A DNA stretch of 64,000 nt, from the NCBI GenBank assembly GCA_002399025.1, contig DHCV01000019.1, forward strand, positions 109,082 through 173,081. The letters run 5' to 3'. The DNA is from Bacteroidales bacterium UBA4893 (GTDB taxonomy: Bacteria > Bacteroidota > Bacteroidia > Bacteroidales > P3). The position numbers were made by a program, and so were the translations under genes. Positions 50,201-59,102 of the stretch are shown piece after piece; position 1 is the first letter of the stretch; each line of letters begins with the position of its first letter. The notes under the pieces were generated by a model. That model had not been told where the DNA came from and ran no database searches. It was given only the letters and a program-made list of their open reading frames with translations.

Positions 50201-53200
50201 ATGGCGGAAAAAAAAGTATTAGTAGACGTAGAGATTAAAGCTACAGAAGCCCTCGAGAACTTAGCAAAATTAAAAATCCGTGTCGCTCAATTAAAGGGGG
50301 AACAGAAAGCCTTAAGGGAAGAGCAGAAAAATAGTAAGCCAACCAATGACAAGGAATTAAAGGCTTACCAGGAGAAAGAATTTAAGTTAGCTGAGGTAAG
50401 TCAACAAATAAAGCACCAATCTACTCTTATTCGCTCGTATGAAAAAGAGATACAAAATAATATCATAGCAGAGAAAGCTCAGGGTGATAGCCTTGACGCT
50501 TTAAAGGCTAAATTATCTTTAGCTACTGCCGAATATAATAGCTTGTCCAAAGCAGCAAGACAAGATGTATATGGGCAAGAGAAAGCCCAAGAGATAAAGC
50601 AACTTACAGAGGAATTAACAGAAGCAGAGACTGCTGTGGGGAATTTCCACCGACAAGTCGGGCACTACGAGCTAGCCGGTAAAGGGCTTAGAACTACTAT
50701 AATGGACATGACAGAGGAGCTCACTATAATGAAGCTGGAAGGCAAAGAAGCTACTGAGGAATATAGAACATTAGCCTCTCAACTCGCAACATTTAAAGAT
50801 GCTATGGGCGACGTGCAGAACGAAGCGAAAGGTGCGGCGAGTGATACTAGTAACCTAGACGCCTTAAACCAATCTTTGCAAGGAGTTATTGGAACTTTCG
50901 GAGCTTACTCCGCCATAATGGGATTATCGGCAGAAGATAGCGAAGAATTTGAGAGGGTCCTCCAAAAAATGCAAGTAGCAGTAACCGCTATCATATCTCT
51001 TACAGCCATTCAAAATACTCTACAAAAAGACAGCATAGTATACCAGAAAGCTCGAATAATATTAGATAAGGTAGGCTTAACGCAGGCAAAGGCTACCGCA
51101 GGGGCCGAAGCCGCTCTTAATATAATCAGAGGAAAAGCAACTATAGGGACTAAAGCCCTCGCCGTTGCTCAATTGCTGTGGAATAAAGCACTATTAGCTA
51201 ATCCAGTAGTATTACTAGCCTCAGCAATAGCAACTCTTGTTATAGGGGTATACGCTTTAACTAAAGCCTTCGACGATAGTAAGTCCGAACAGGAGAAGCT
51301 GAACAGGGAAATGGAGAAGACCAATTCAGAGATAAAGAGGATAAAAGAGGACGCCGACTTCAACGTAGCCATAGCCGAGGCGAGTGGAGCATCAAAAGAG
51401 GAGCTAAGGAAATTGAGGACGGAAGCGGTTAAGACGTCCGAGGCGTTAGCTTATGCTAATTGGACTCGAGTGCTTAATAATAAGAAAGCTACTCAAGAAC
51501 AAAGGGATAATGCTAAGCAGGCGTACGAAGAGGCGTACGAAGACCTTAAGCAGCATAATATGGCTATGACCATAGAAGACGTAAAGAGTAGAGGAGACAG
51601 GGCTAAGAAGGCTAAAGAGGACGCAAAGAAGAGCAGGGATGACCGCTACAACTCTTTATTAGCGAGTATAGAAGTTGATAAGGCTTTTAGTGAAAAAGAG
51701 ATTGAACTCGACAAATTAAGTAAAGAAAGCAGCTTTGAAAACGATAAGATATACGAAGCAAAAGCATTCAAACTTAAGCAAGACACCGAAAAGAAAAAAT
51801 TAGAAGTTCAAAAGCAATACGGTAAGATTACTCAGAAGCAATATAATGAGGGTTTAATTGCATTAGCTCAGAATGAAGAGATTTTTAGAGCTACTCAAAA
51901 AAGAAGCATAGAAGAGGCTTACAAGGCTAAAATCGAGATGCTGGATAAGAATATCGTTGACGAAGAGAAAGCCCTCAGGAAAGCGGCTAAAAAAGAACAG
52001 GACGATTGGGAAGCTATTATGGAGGCTAAATATGATGAGGAATATAAGAAGACAGAGGCTTATGCTATTGAGAGGGACAATTTTATTTTTAAGTCTAAAT
52101 TAAAGCTTGAAGAAGATATACAAAAGCTTAACAGGGAGAGCATAGTTAAGCAGATTGAGGACATAGAGAGAGCGGTTAATGAGCAATATGAGGGGGATTT
52201 ACAAAAATACTCCGATAACGAGAGGCAGAAGACTACGATTGAGATTGAACAACTACAAGAGAGGATAAGGCTTAAAAAAGAGGCGGGTTTAAGCGTTTTT
52301 GAAGACGAGGCTCAGCTTAGGGCTTCAATGGCTAAGCTTAATAATATTGCCCTTAACACAGAATTATTGAATGAGAACCTAACAGCTCAACAACGCTACG
52401 AATTGAAGAAAGCCTCTATTGAAGCTGAATTAGAGCTCTACCGAGGGAATATCGACAAGGAGAAAGAACTTGAGGCCGAACTTGCGGAAATATCTAAGCA
52501 GTATCAAAGGGAGAGGATAGGTAATTTTGAGATGTGGGCTGGTAAGATTAGCGAGATAGCATCAGAGCTTAATAATTTCACTAAGGCGTTAGAAGAACAA
52601 GAGCTCCAAGACTATGAGGAAAAGAACCAACAGAAGAAAGACAGCTACCAGGCACAGCTTGATAGCGGAATAATCTCTAAGCAGGAATATGACGCTAAGA
52701 TTAAGCAATCGGATTTGGAGCTGGACAAGAAAAAAGCGGAGATAGCACGCAAGCAGGCTATTAGGGAGAAAGCTTTAAAGGTGTTTGAAATTGGAATTAA
52801 TACTGCTACGGCGATTATGAAAATTTGGGCGGAAGTGCCTAAAATGGACTTCGGAATAAGTACCGTAGCCCTGACCGCCGCAGCTGCGGTTTTAGGTGCG
52901 GTGCAATTAGCGGCGGTAGCCTCTACCCCAATACCAAAAGCAAGCAGGGGTATGTTGTTGCAGGGCAAGTCTCACGCTCAAGGGGGGATGCTTATTGAAG
53001 CGGAGGGCGGAGAGGCTATTATTAATAAGAGATCTACGATGATGTTTACTCCCCTACTCTCTGCTATTAACCAGGCAGGAGGTGGAATAGCGTTAGGTTC
53101 TGATGGTGGGTATGCTATGAGGCATTCAGCAGGGGGAGAGTTATCGGCAAAGGATATTGAGATGATTGTTGAGAAAACTATAAGCTCTCAAAAGATATTT

Positions 53201-53269
53201 GTTACGGTGGAGGATATTCGCAGAGAAGACAAAAAATACGCAAAAATGGAGAGCAGAGGGAATTGGTAG
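50201..53269 (+). CDS. Phage tape-measure protein
   Basis: A 1,022-residue protein that sets tail length and helps DNA entry. The first 220 residues are coiled coil (KLKIRVAQLKGEQKALREEQ). A hydrophobic block follows (LLWNKALLANPVVLLASAIA to VIGVYALTKAF, about 325-355), then about 450 residues of charged coiled coil. A second apolar segment (VALTAAAAVLGAVQLAAVAS, near 890-910) is followed by ASRGMLLQGKSHAQGGMLIE and EGGEAIINKRSTMMFTPLLS, a typical tape-measure end. It is the last tail gene before a terminator. Confidence 0.93.
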   Translation: MAEKKVLVDVEIKATEALENLAKLKIRVAQLKGEQKALREEQKNSKPTNDKELKAYQEKEFKLAEVSQQIKHQSTLIRSYEKEIQNNIIAEKAQGDSLDALKAKLSLATAEYNSLSKAARQDVYGQEKAQEIKQLTEELTEAETAVGNFHRQVGHYELAGKGLRTTIMDMTEELTIMKLEGKEATEEYRTLASQLATFKDAMGDVQNEAKGAASDTSNLDALNQSLQGVIGTFGAYSAIMGLSAEDSEEFERVLQKMQVAVTAIISLTAIQNTLQKDSIVYQKARIILDKVGLTQAKATAGAEAALNIIRGKATIGTKALAVAQLLWNKALLANPVVLLASAIATLVIGVYALTKAFDDSKSEQEKLNREMEKTNSEIKRIKEDADFNVAIAEASGASKEELRKLRTEAVKTSEALAYANWTRVLNNKKATQEQRDNAKQAYEEAYEDLKQHNMAMTIEDVKSRGDRAKKAKEDAKKSRDDRYNSLLASIEVDKAFSEKEIELDKLSKESSFENDKIYEAKAFKLKQDTEKKKLEVQKQYGKITQKQYNEGLIALAQNEEIFRATQKRSIEEAYKAKIEMLDKNIVDEEKALRKAAKKEQDDWEAIMEAKYDEEYKKTEAYAIERDNFIFKSKLKLEEDIQKLNRESIVKQIEDIERAVNEQYEGDLQKYSDNERQKTTIEIEQLQERIRLKKEAGLSVFEDEAQLRASMAKLNNIALNTELLNENLTAQQRYELKKASIEAELELYRGNIDKEKELEAELAEISKQYQRERIGNFEMWAGKISEIASELNNFTKALEEQELQDYEEKNQQKKDSYQAQLDSGIISKQEYDAKIKQSDLELDKKKAEIARKQAIREKALKVFEIGINTATAIMKIWAEVPKMDFGISTVALTAAAAVLGAVQLAAVASTPIPKASRGMLLQGKSHAQGGMLIEAEGGEAIINKRSTMMFTPLLSAINQAGGGIALGSDGGYAMRHSAGGELSAKDIEMIVEKTISSQKIFVTVEDIRREDKKYAKMESRGNW

Positions 53270-53282
53270 AATAATGAATTTT

Positions 53283-53309
53283 AGCCTCTGTTTTTACAGG
53301 GGCTTTTTT
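53283..53309 (+). terminator. Intrinsic terminator after the tape-measure gene
   Basis: An 8-bp stem AGCCTCTG (53283-53290) with CAGGGGCT (53297-53304; one T-G) closes a 6-base loop and is followed by TTTTT. It separates the tail unit from the head unit. Confidence 0.88.
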
Positions 53310-53351
53310 ATTGGTAAAAATCTTTACTAACATTATATGTTAACTCTATCT

Positions 53352-53359
53352 TATTTTTG
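53352..53359 (+). promoter_or_regulatory. Putative -7 element of the head-gene promoter
   Basis: TATTTTTG ends 5 bp before the ATG at 53365, the same close placement as before the integrase and small terminase genes. The -33 region is weak. Directly after a terminator, so a promoter is expected here. Confidence 0.6.
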
Positions 53360-53364
53360 CGGGT

Positions 53365-54492
53365 ATGATAGAGATAGACATTAAAAGCGACATTGCTAAT
53401 AAGGATGAAAGCATTTGGATGGAGTGGTTAGGCTTATCTGAGGCTTTTTCGTTGGATTTAGTTAAAAGAATTTTTGACGAAAACAACAATGAGAAAGACT
53501 TTAAGTTCAACATTCATTGCCGTGGGGGTTCAGTATCCGAAGGCTTAGCTATCTACGATTATTTACGTACATCCGGTAAAAACCTTTTCACTAATATAGA
53601 AGGTTCTTGCCACTCTATGGCAATTATAATGTTGCTTGCTGCCCCAAAAGAAAACAGAACTGCTAATCCTAATTCTCGCTCAATCATTCACCAGGTAAGA
53701 GTAGGGCTATGCGACTATGCAACTGCTGACGATTTAAGGGCTATAGCTGACGATGTAGAGAAAGACCAAAAAGCTATCCTCGACATATACGCTGACCGTA
53801 CAGGTTATGATAGAGAGAAATTAGAAGCTATCATGAAGGAGGAGAAAGAACGCACAACCTCTGAGCTATTAGAATGGGGATTTATCAACAAGATTAATTC
53901 ATACAACACAAATAGATTAATAACAAAAACCAATCAAAACATGGGAAATTTAAAAAAAGAGTTGAAAGATAAGATTAACTCTTTCCTTGGTGGAGTTGAA
54001 AAAATCCTTAACGGCGTTAAGGTTAATTTTGATTTCAAAGGAGAGAATGATACAATTCTTTTCTCAACTGAAAAAGAAGATGACACGTTAGCGGTAGGCG
54101 ACAACGCCTCTCCTGACGGTACTTTTACTTTGACTGAAGCTACGAGCGAGTATCCAGTAGATACTGTCGTTGTAGTGAAAGACGGTAAAATCGAAAGCAT
54201 TACAGAACCTGAGGGGGCTGAAAACAATGCTGAATTAGAGGCAAGAAATGCCGAGTTAGAGGCGGAAAACGCTGAGTTAAAAGAAAACTTGACTCAATCC
54301 GTAAACCTCATCACAGAGCTTAAGAGCCAAATTGAGAGCTCTTACGTACCAAAAAACCGCTCTAATAGAGTAGTGGTGCCGAGCAAAAAAAATAATAGTA
54401 ATAACCAAACATCTGAGGAGATGAAGGATGAAGTGCGTCAACGCAGAGAAGCTTTCAGAAACAAAGGTGTTATAGCAAGAAAGGAGAACTAA
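53365..54492 (+). CDS. ClpP-like prohead protease fused to capsid scaffold
   Basis: A 375-residue protein in two parts. Residues 1-185 are an S14/ClpP-like protease: FNIHCRGGSVSEGLAIYDYL, catalytic Ser in EGSCHSMAIIMLLAAP, His in SIIHQVRVG. Residues from about 193 form a scaffold: helix NLKKELKDKINSFLGG, a beta-rich acidic stretch, and a Glu/Leu coiled coil (ELEARNAELEAENAELKENL) ending in a basic tail. An in-frame ATG at 53941, with a phage-style A-rich leader (accaatcaaaac), could give the scaffold alone. This is the usual protease-scaffold layout of HK97-like heads. Confidence 0.88.
   Translation: MIEIDIKSDIANKDESIWMEWLGLSEAFSLDLVKRIFDENNNEKDFKFNIHCRGGSVSEGLAIYDYLRTSGKNLFTNIEGSCHSMAIIMLLAAPKENRTANPNSRSIIHQVRVGLCDYATADDLRAIADDVEKDQKAILDIYADRTGYDREKLEAIMKEEKERTTSELLEWGFINKINSYNTNRLITKTNQNMGNLKKELKDKINSFLGGVEKILNGVKVNFDFKGENDTILFSTEKEDDTLAVGDNASPDGTFTLTEATSEYPVDTVVVVKDGKIESITEPEGAENNAELEARNAELEAENAELKENLTQSVNLITELKSQIESSYVPKNRSNRVVVPSKKNNSNNQTSEEMKDEVRQRREAFRNKGVIARKEN
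53941..54492 (+). CDS. Possible internal start giving the scaffold domain alone
   Basis: ATG at Met193 of the protease-scaffold gene, in frame and preceded by an A-rich leader like those of other phage genes. It would make a 183-residue scaffold lacking the protease, as lambda Nu3 is made inside gene C. Inferred only. Confidence 0.4.
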   Translation: MGNLKKELKDKINSFLGGVEKILNGVKVNFDFKGENDTILFSTEKEDDTLAVGDNASPDGTFTLTEATSEYPVDTVVVVKDGKIESITEPEGAENNAELEARNAELEAENAELKENLTQSVNLITELKSQIESSYVPKNRSNRVVVPSKKNNSNNQTSEEMKDEVRQRREAFRNKGVIARKEN

Positions 54493-54495
54493 GCA

Positions 54496-55551
54496 ATGGC
54501 ATCATTAATAGATTTAGCAAAATTTGCCTTCACTAAGGAGGAATTGAAATCAGTAAAAGAGTTAGTTTATGAAGGGATTATAGAATCCCCTGAATTAGCT
54601 CTATTCTGCACTATCCACGAAGGGATAAAATTCAAGAAAGACGTAGGCTTCGTCGGTCCGGGAGGGTTGGTCGGTAAAGCCGGTCAAGGTTGCGACCCAG
54701 AGGCTCAGACATGGAATTTGGGCACACGAAAGATTACCTGGGAGCCGGCTCCATGGGAAGTATTTTTGAAGCAGTGCTACAAAGACCTTGAGAGCACTAT
54801 CGCAATATACTCGTTAAAAACAGGTATTCAAAGAGCGGACTTCACGTCAAGCGATTACATGTCTATCATTGTTGACTTCTTGATTGAGGGTATTAAGGAC
54901 ATGATGCTTCGTTTTGCTTTCTTCGGAGACGTCGACGCAGATACTGTTACTAACGGTGGACAGCTTAAAGACGGAACGGATAAAGGCTTCTTCAACGTTC
55001 TTGATGGCTTCTTCAAGCAGATAACTACTGCTTACACAGCTAACGCTGAGCAAAGAGTAGCTATTACGGAGAATGCCGGAGTGAGCTATGTCGCTCAGGC
55101 AATGGATAAAACCAAAGTTCAGGGGTATTTGGAAAAATTAACCACTCAGGCTAATCCATTATTAGCTCAAATGGGAGGCAACATAATTATCTGCACACAA
55201 ACATTCTATAACGCTTATAAAGCGTCCCTTCAAGGAACCGGCTTAGAAAGCATGTATGTTAACTTAGTAAATGGTATGAAGACCCTATCTTACGATGGTA
55301 TTCCTTTAATTCCAGTTCCTAAGTTCGACCAAATCATAAAGGCTTATTACAATAATGGCACTAAGTGGGTTAACCCTCACAGGGCTATTTACACTAACCC
55401 TTCGGTTTTAGCAGTCGGAGTTGACGAAATGGGTAATTTCGCTGAAATTGATGTTTGGTATGACAAAAAAGACAGAAACGTTTACTCATTAGCAGCTGGA
55501 ATGATGGATGCTAAATTGGCTAATCCTGAGTTAATACAAATAGCTATTTAA
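54496..55551 (+). CDS. HK97-like major capsid protein
   Basis: A 351-residue protein directly after the protease-scaffold gene, the usual place for the major capsid protein. The N-terminal helix (LAKFAFTKEELKSVKELVYE) and the region CIHEGIKFKKDVGFVGPGG fit a loop and E-loop; LEKLTTQANPLLAQMGGNII and IPLIPVPKFDQIIKAYY fit the A domain. A strong Shine-Dalgarno (AAGGAG, 54481-54486) precedes the start, suiting a very highly expressed gene. Identified by position and pattern, not by a firm family match. Confidence 0.82.
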   Translation: MASLIDLAKFAFTKEELKSVKELVYEGIIESPELALFCTIHEGIKFKKDVGFVGPGGLVGKAGQGCDPEAQTWNLGTRKITWEPAPWEVFLKQCYKDLESTIAIYSLKTGIQRADFTSSDYMSIIVDFLIEGIKDMMLRFAFFGDVDADTVTNGGQLKDGTDKGFFNVLDGFFKQITTAYTANAEQRVAITENAGVSYVAQAMDKTKVQGYLEKLTTQANPLLAQMGGNIIICTQTFYNAYKASLQGTGLESMYVNLVNGMKTLSYDGIPLIPVPKFDQIIKAYYNNGTKWVNPHRAIYTNPSVLAVGVDEMGNFAEIDVWYDKKDRNVYSLAAGMMDAKLANPELIQIAI

Positions 55552-55572
55552 TCAAAGAAAGGAGAAATAATA

Positions 55573-56151
55573 ATGAATTGTGCAGAATTAACAAAAGGAC
55601 TTATTGCTGATGCTTGTAAGAGAGCTGTATCAGGGCTAAACGGGAGGATACTACTTATGAACTATGCAGATATTGACAGAACCGCCACTACCGAGCTTGA
55701 CGGAGTGGTGGAAGCTCTGCAATTGAAGGAGGGCAAATACGCTCAAGCCTTCGAGTTCAAAGACACTACTCTTGTAGCTGAGCATAACCTCGTAAAAGAG
55801 GCTTATCTTCCTACTTGGGAGCATATTATCAACGCTAAAATCCTGGCTAAAACTCAAGAGGCTAAAAACGCCCTGGAAGTTTTGTCTAAGGCTAAAGTGG
55901 TTGCAATTGTTGAAAACAAGGAGCAAGGAGCTGACGGCTCGGTGAAGTATGAAATGTACGGATATGACGCTGGTATGGAGCTTACGGAAAGCAACAATAC
56001 TACCGCATTCGCAGATGGAGTAGTTTATAATATTAAGTTGGCTTCTCCAGCTAATGAAAAAGAGAGCTCATTACCAAGAACTATTTTTAAAACTAGTGCA
56101 GCTACTACTGACACCATGATAGAAGGGTTGTTGCAAGCAGTTACGCCCTAA
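55573..56151 (+). CDS. Phage virion protein, possibly the tail-tube protein
   Basis: A 192-residue protein preceded by an AAAGGAG site 9 bp before the ATG, as for the capsid gene, so probably abundant. It has CAELTKGLIADACKRAVSGL near the start and a beta-rich middle (KVVAIVENKEQGADGSVKYE). Size and strong ribosome-binding site fit a major tail-tube or capsid decoration protein. No family is firmly recognised. Confidence 0.55.
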   Translation: MNCAELTKGLIADACKRAVSGLNGRILLMNYADIDRTATTELDGVVEALQLKEGKYAQAFEFKDTTLVAEHNLVKEAYLPTWEHIINAKILAKTQEAKNALEVLSKAKVVAIVENKEQGADGSVKYEMYGYDAGMELTESNNTTAFADGVVYNIKLASPANEKESSLPRTIFKTSAATTDTMIEGLLQAVTP

Positions 56152-56165
56152 AAATTAAGTAAGAA

Positions 56166-56717
56166 ATGGGGAAAAAAGAATTAAACGGGATAAACCCTAT
56201 AATAGCAGGAACAGACAAGGATAGTAATATTCTGCCAATAGTTCCTGAGGAAGATAGAGAGAAGGACAGTATTTCTATTGACCAGGAAGTAACAGCAGAG
56301 CAAAGGCTCGTAGCTTTTCAAGAGAAATTCGCTGATAAGAATTTTGCTAACCCTTCTGCAACTAAAGGGCACTTCACGAAGAACCCTGAGGATAAAGCCG
56401 AGTTAGAGTACTTGTATAAGGAGATTCTCAAGAAAGAACTTAAGTCAGGATGTAAGGACTGCGTAGTTGACGCTTATGTTGAGATTATGAAGTTTAAAGG
56501 AGAAGTCGTTAGAAGCGAATTCGAGCTCTACGCTGGGGCTTTGATTGAGGACAATGTAGGATTTGATGCAGGAAAGGCAATGAGCAATCATAACCTTACT
56601 AATGAATTAGTTCTATTTCATTTGTCGCAAGATCCGAGATTAATCGAGAGGTTCCAAAAGAAACCCGATAACTGGGAAGAACTCGTTGAAAAATACAAAG
56701 AAAGGGAAAGAGGGTAA
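56166..56717 (+). CDS. Phage head-module protein of unknown function
   Basis: A 183-residue acidic protein (NPEDKAELEYLYKEILKKEL, GCKDCVVDAYVEIMKFKGEV) between virion protein and portal genes. The C-x-x-C pair might bind metal. A role near the tail-tube or connector is possible. Its stop codon lies in the loop of a strong hairpin (56703-56730). Confidence 0.55.
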   Translation: MGKKELNGINPIIAGTDKDSNILPIVPEEDREKDSISIDQEVTAEQRLVAFQEKFADKNFANPSATKGHFTKNPEDKAELEYLYKEILKKELKSGCKDCVVDAYVEIMKFKGEVVRSEFELYAGALIEDNVGFDAGKAMSNHNLTNELVLFHLSQDPRLIERFQKKPDNWEELVEKYKERERG

Positions 56718-56730
56718 AACCTCTTTCCTT
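56703..56730 (+). other. Strong hairpin enclosing a stop codon
   Basis: An 11-bp stem (56703-56713 with 56720-56730; one G-T) closes the loop GTAAAA, which contains the TAA stop of the previous gene. It lacks a T run, so it is more likely to protect or modulate the mRNA than to end it. Confidence 0.55.
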
Positions 56731-56733
56731 CTA

Positions 56734-56781
56734 TCGGGGGTAGGCTTTAGAGCCCATAAGGAGCGAGACCTTGCCACCCGA
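56734..56781 (+). ncRNA. Three-way-junction-like RNA element before the portal gene
   Basis: In an 80-bp gap, TCGGG (56734-56738) pairs with CCCGA (56777-56781). Inside are two hairpins: GGCT-TTAG-AGCC (56743-56754) and AAGG-AGCGAGA-CCTT (56758-56772). A last small hairpin, CTAAT/ATTAG, leads to the portal ATG at 56798. The block is richer in G and C than its surroundings. It could control portal translation or be a small RNA; not matched to a known family. Confidence 0.4.
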
Positions 56782-56797
56782 CTAATTAAAATTAGCC

Positions 56798-57940
56798 ATG
56801 AAATATTCGACCTTAAAATACCAAAGTGTAATAGAGATAGCCAATAACAAGAGCTTAGGCATTCAAACTATCGGAGAGAACAACGACTTTTACCAGGTAG
56901 TTAGGAATATCGTAGGCTCATCCGTTACAGGCTTATCTTGTGTTGGTGTTTATGCTGACTTCCTAACAGGTATGGGGTTGGATAACAGCATCTATGCTAA
57001 GGAGGTTAACAGCAAAGGGCTTACATTAGATGCTTTACATAGGGCTATTGTCAAAGATTACGCCTTATATAATGGTTTCGCCGTACATATAAACTATAAC
57101 GCTTTAGGGCAAAAGGTAGGGTTTAGCCACGTACCATTCGAGCATATAAGATTTGCTCTTATGGATAACGACGGCAACTTCTCGCAAGTTGCATTACACA
57201 GCGACTGGGCAAAAGAGTTCAGCAAGTTAAAGAAATTCAAGAAGGAAGATATAGACTTCATAGACTTATATAATCCTGCCGTCGACATTATAGAGCAACA
57301 GGCAGAAAATGCTGGGGGTTGGGATAAATACAAAGGTCAGATATTCTACTTCTCAGGAGATGGTGATAAAACTTACCCTATCCCTCTGTTTGCCCCAGCC
57401 CTTACCGACATGAGCTCTGATGAAGGGCTAAGCAATATAACTTACAGGAATATTCGCAATAGGTTCATGAGTGGTGGGGTCGTTGTTGGTGTTAAAGGCA
57501 AAAGCCCCGATAACACTAATACCGATGACTCAGAGGGGCGAGAAGAGGACGATACCTCAGCAATTCAAGAACAACTTATAGGCTTCCAGGGCGACGAAGA
57601 GGCGTGTAAAATAGCTTATATGGAGGTAGAGAGTAAGGATGACATGCCTGAGTTTTTGAAGTTTGAGTCTACGAACTACGATAAAGACTATGACAAAGCA
57701 GAAAAATCTGTTAAAGATAAGATAGGCAGAGCCTTCAAACAACCTCCTATTCTTAGAGCGGAAGATATAGGGGCAGGATTTGGTGCTGAATTAATGCAAT
57801 CAAGCTATAAATATTATAACTCTATTACTAACCCTTACAGGGTAGATGTAGAGAGAGCAATGACCGAGATATTCACGAATTGGAAGGATGGCGAAGTAAC
57901 TAATTTCGCTGTGCAGCCGCTAAAATGGGATGAGGCGTAA
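56798..57940 (+). CDS. Phage portal protein
   Basis: A 380-residue portal-type protein forming the head's DNA gate. Seen: DFYQVVRNIVGSSVTGLSCV and LHRAIVKDYALYNGFAVHIN near the N-terminus, SHVPFEHIRFALMDNDGNFS, GLSNITYRNIRNRFMSGGVV, and the C-terminal IGRAFKQPPILRAEDIGAGF (in part) with the stem-like LMQSSYKYYNSITNPYRVDV. The capsid and connector neighbours support the call. It is unusual that it lies after the capsid gene and far from terL. Confidence 0.82.
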   Translation: MKYSTLKYQSVIEIANNKSLGIQTIGENNDFYQVVRNIVGSSVTGLSCVGVYADFLTGMGLDNSIYAKEVNSKGLTLDALHRAIVKDYALYNGFAVHINYNALGQKVGFSHVPFEHIRFALMDNDGNFSQVALHSDWAKEFSKLKKFKKEDIDFIDLYNPAVDIIEQQAENAGGWDKYKGQIFYFSGDGDKTYPIPLFAPALTDMSSDEGLSNITYRNIRNRFMSGGVVVGVKGKSPDNTNTDDSEGREEDDTSAIQEQLIGFQGDEEACKIAYMEVESKDDMPEFLKFESTNYDKDYDKAEKSVKDKIGRAFKQPPILRAEDIGAGFGAELMQSSYKYYNSITNPYRVDVERAMTEIFTNWKDGEVTNFAVQPLKWDEA

Positions 57941-58425
57941 TGATAATAGATAGTAATTACATAAGAGAGATAAGAGATATAAGTATTAACGTTGACGATG
58001 TTAAGCGTATAGACCCTTATATCGAAGAGGCAGAGAAAGAATGGGTAATCCCTTCAATCGGGGCTAAATTATACAAAGATTTAATCGATAAAGTAGAGAG
58101 CGAAAACAACACTACTCTATTAGAAGGAGGCTATTACAATGCTGACACAGCTTATCTATCAGGACTTAAGAAAGCCGTTGCTTACTTAGCCTATTCCCGT
58201 TACGTCCGCAATTCTAACGTATTTTTAACCTCATCAGGGGCGAGAACTAAAGGCTCGTTAGAGTTCTCCGATAGTGTGGATGACAGAGCAGTTGTAAGAG
58301 TGGCAAATGAAGCAGAGAAGAGAGGAATTAAGTTATTAGACGAGTGTGTAGCTTATCTTAATTATATAGGAAGCCAAGCTGTAAGAGTAAAGAGTAAGAA
58401 GAAGTTTATAATAATAGGAAATTAA
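57940..58425 (+). CDS. Head-tail connector protein (gp6/DUF6712-like)
   Basis: A 161-residue helical protein with RIDPYIEEAEKEWVIPSIGA and LKKAVAYLAYSRYVRNSNVF, as in connector proteins that bridge portal and tail. Its start overlaps the portal stop by one base (TAATG), so the two are translationally coupled. Confidence 0.72.
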   Translation: MIIDSNYIREIRDISINVDDVKRIDPYIEEAEKEWVIPSIGAKLYKDLIDKVESENNTTLLEGGYYNADTAYLSGLKKAVAYLAYSRYVRNSNVFLTSSGARTKGSLEFSDSVDDRAVVRVANEAEKRGIKLLDECVAYLNYIGSQAVRVKSKKKFIIIGN

Positions 58426-58429
58426 AGCT

Positions 58430-59095
58430 ATGAAGTTTTACGATGATATGCCTGATGTAGAGGCTAAAGATGATTTACTAGTAATGGTTGGGGATACAAC
58501 AAGTCCGAACCAGCCAAAGAAGATAACATTTGCTAAAATAAAAGCTTTTGTAAAACAGAATTGGACTATTAACTTTGGCGACTTAGGGAAAAAGCCCAAA
58601 ATTAATGGAGTTGAGCTTAAGGAGGCGGACAATACACTTGCGGACTTGAAATTACAGCCTGCTGGGGAATACATTAGTTCTACACAATTAACCACCGCTA
58701 TGGATAATGCCGTATCAAAGGACACCAAAGAATTACCTATAATAGCAAACGAGTATACTAATGTCGTTTTATACGCGAGAAACGAAGGGCAAGAAGGCGT
58801 TACAGAACCTAGTCAAGGCAAGGTATCTTTACCAGAGCTTATTAACGAGATTAAACAAGATTTAAGTTTTGTTTACCCAACATACAAAACTTTGGAAGGA
58901 ATTCAAGACGGCTCAAATTCCCAATTCAAATATAGAGGTACTTTAATAGAAGAGACAGCAGAGCTGTATATAGGAGGGATGCTTTATCCTGTTAATATAG
59001 GCTTTGCGTTTGAAGGAGATACTATTGTGATTACAGGAGCTCCTATCCCAACTGCGGAGGATATAATGAGATTAAAAGCAATATATTTAACATAG
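58430..59095 (+). CDS. Tail-fibre-associated protein
   Basis: A 221-residue protein. The middle has the fibre-like segment FGDLGKKPKINGVELKEADN, and the rest is mixed. Its C-terminal part (TAELYIGGMLYPVNIGFAFE) looks like a small beta domain for binding. As the first of four fibre-region genes, it may anchor the fibres. No family is claimed. Confidence 0.55.
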   Translation: MKFYDDMPDVEAKDDLLVMVGDTTSPNQPKKITFAKIKAFVKQNWTINFGDLGKKPKINGVELKEADNTLADLKLQPAGEYISSTQLTTAMDNAVSKDTKELPIIANEYTNVVLYARNEGQEGVTEPSQGKVSLPELINEIKQDLSFVYPTYKTLEGIQDGSNSQFKYRGTLIEETAELYIGGMLYPVNIGFAFEGDTIVITGAPIPTAEDIMRLKAIYLT

Positions 59096-59102
59096 GATTA
59101 TC

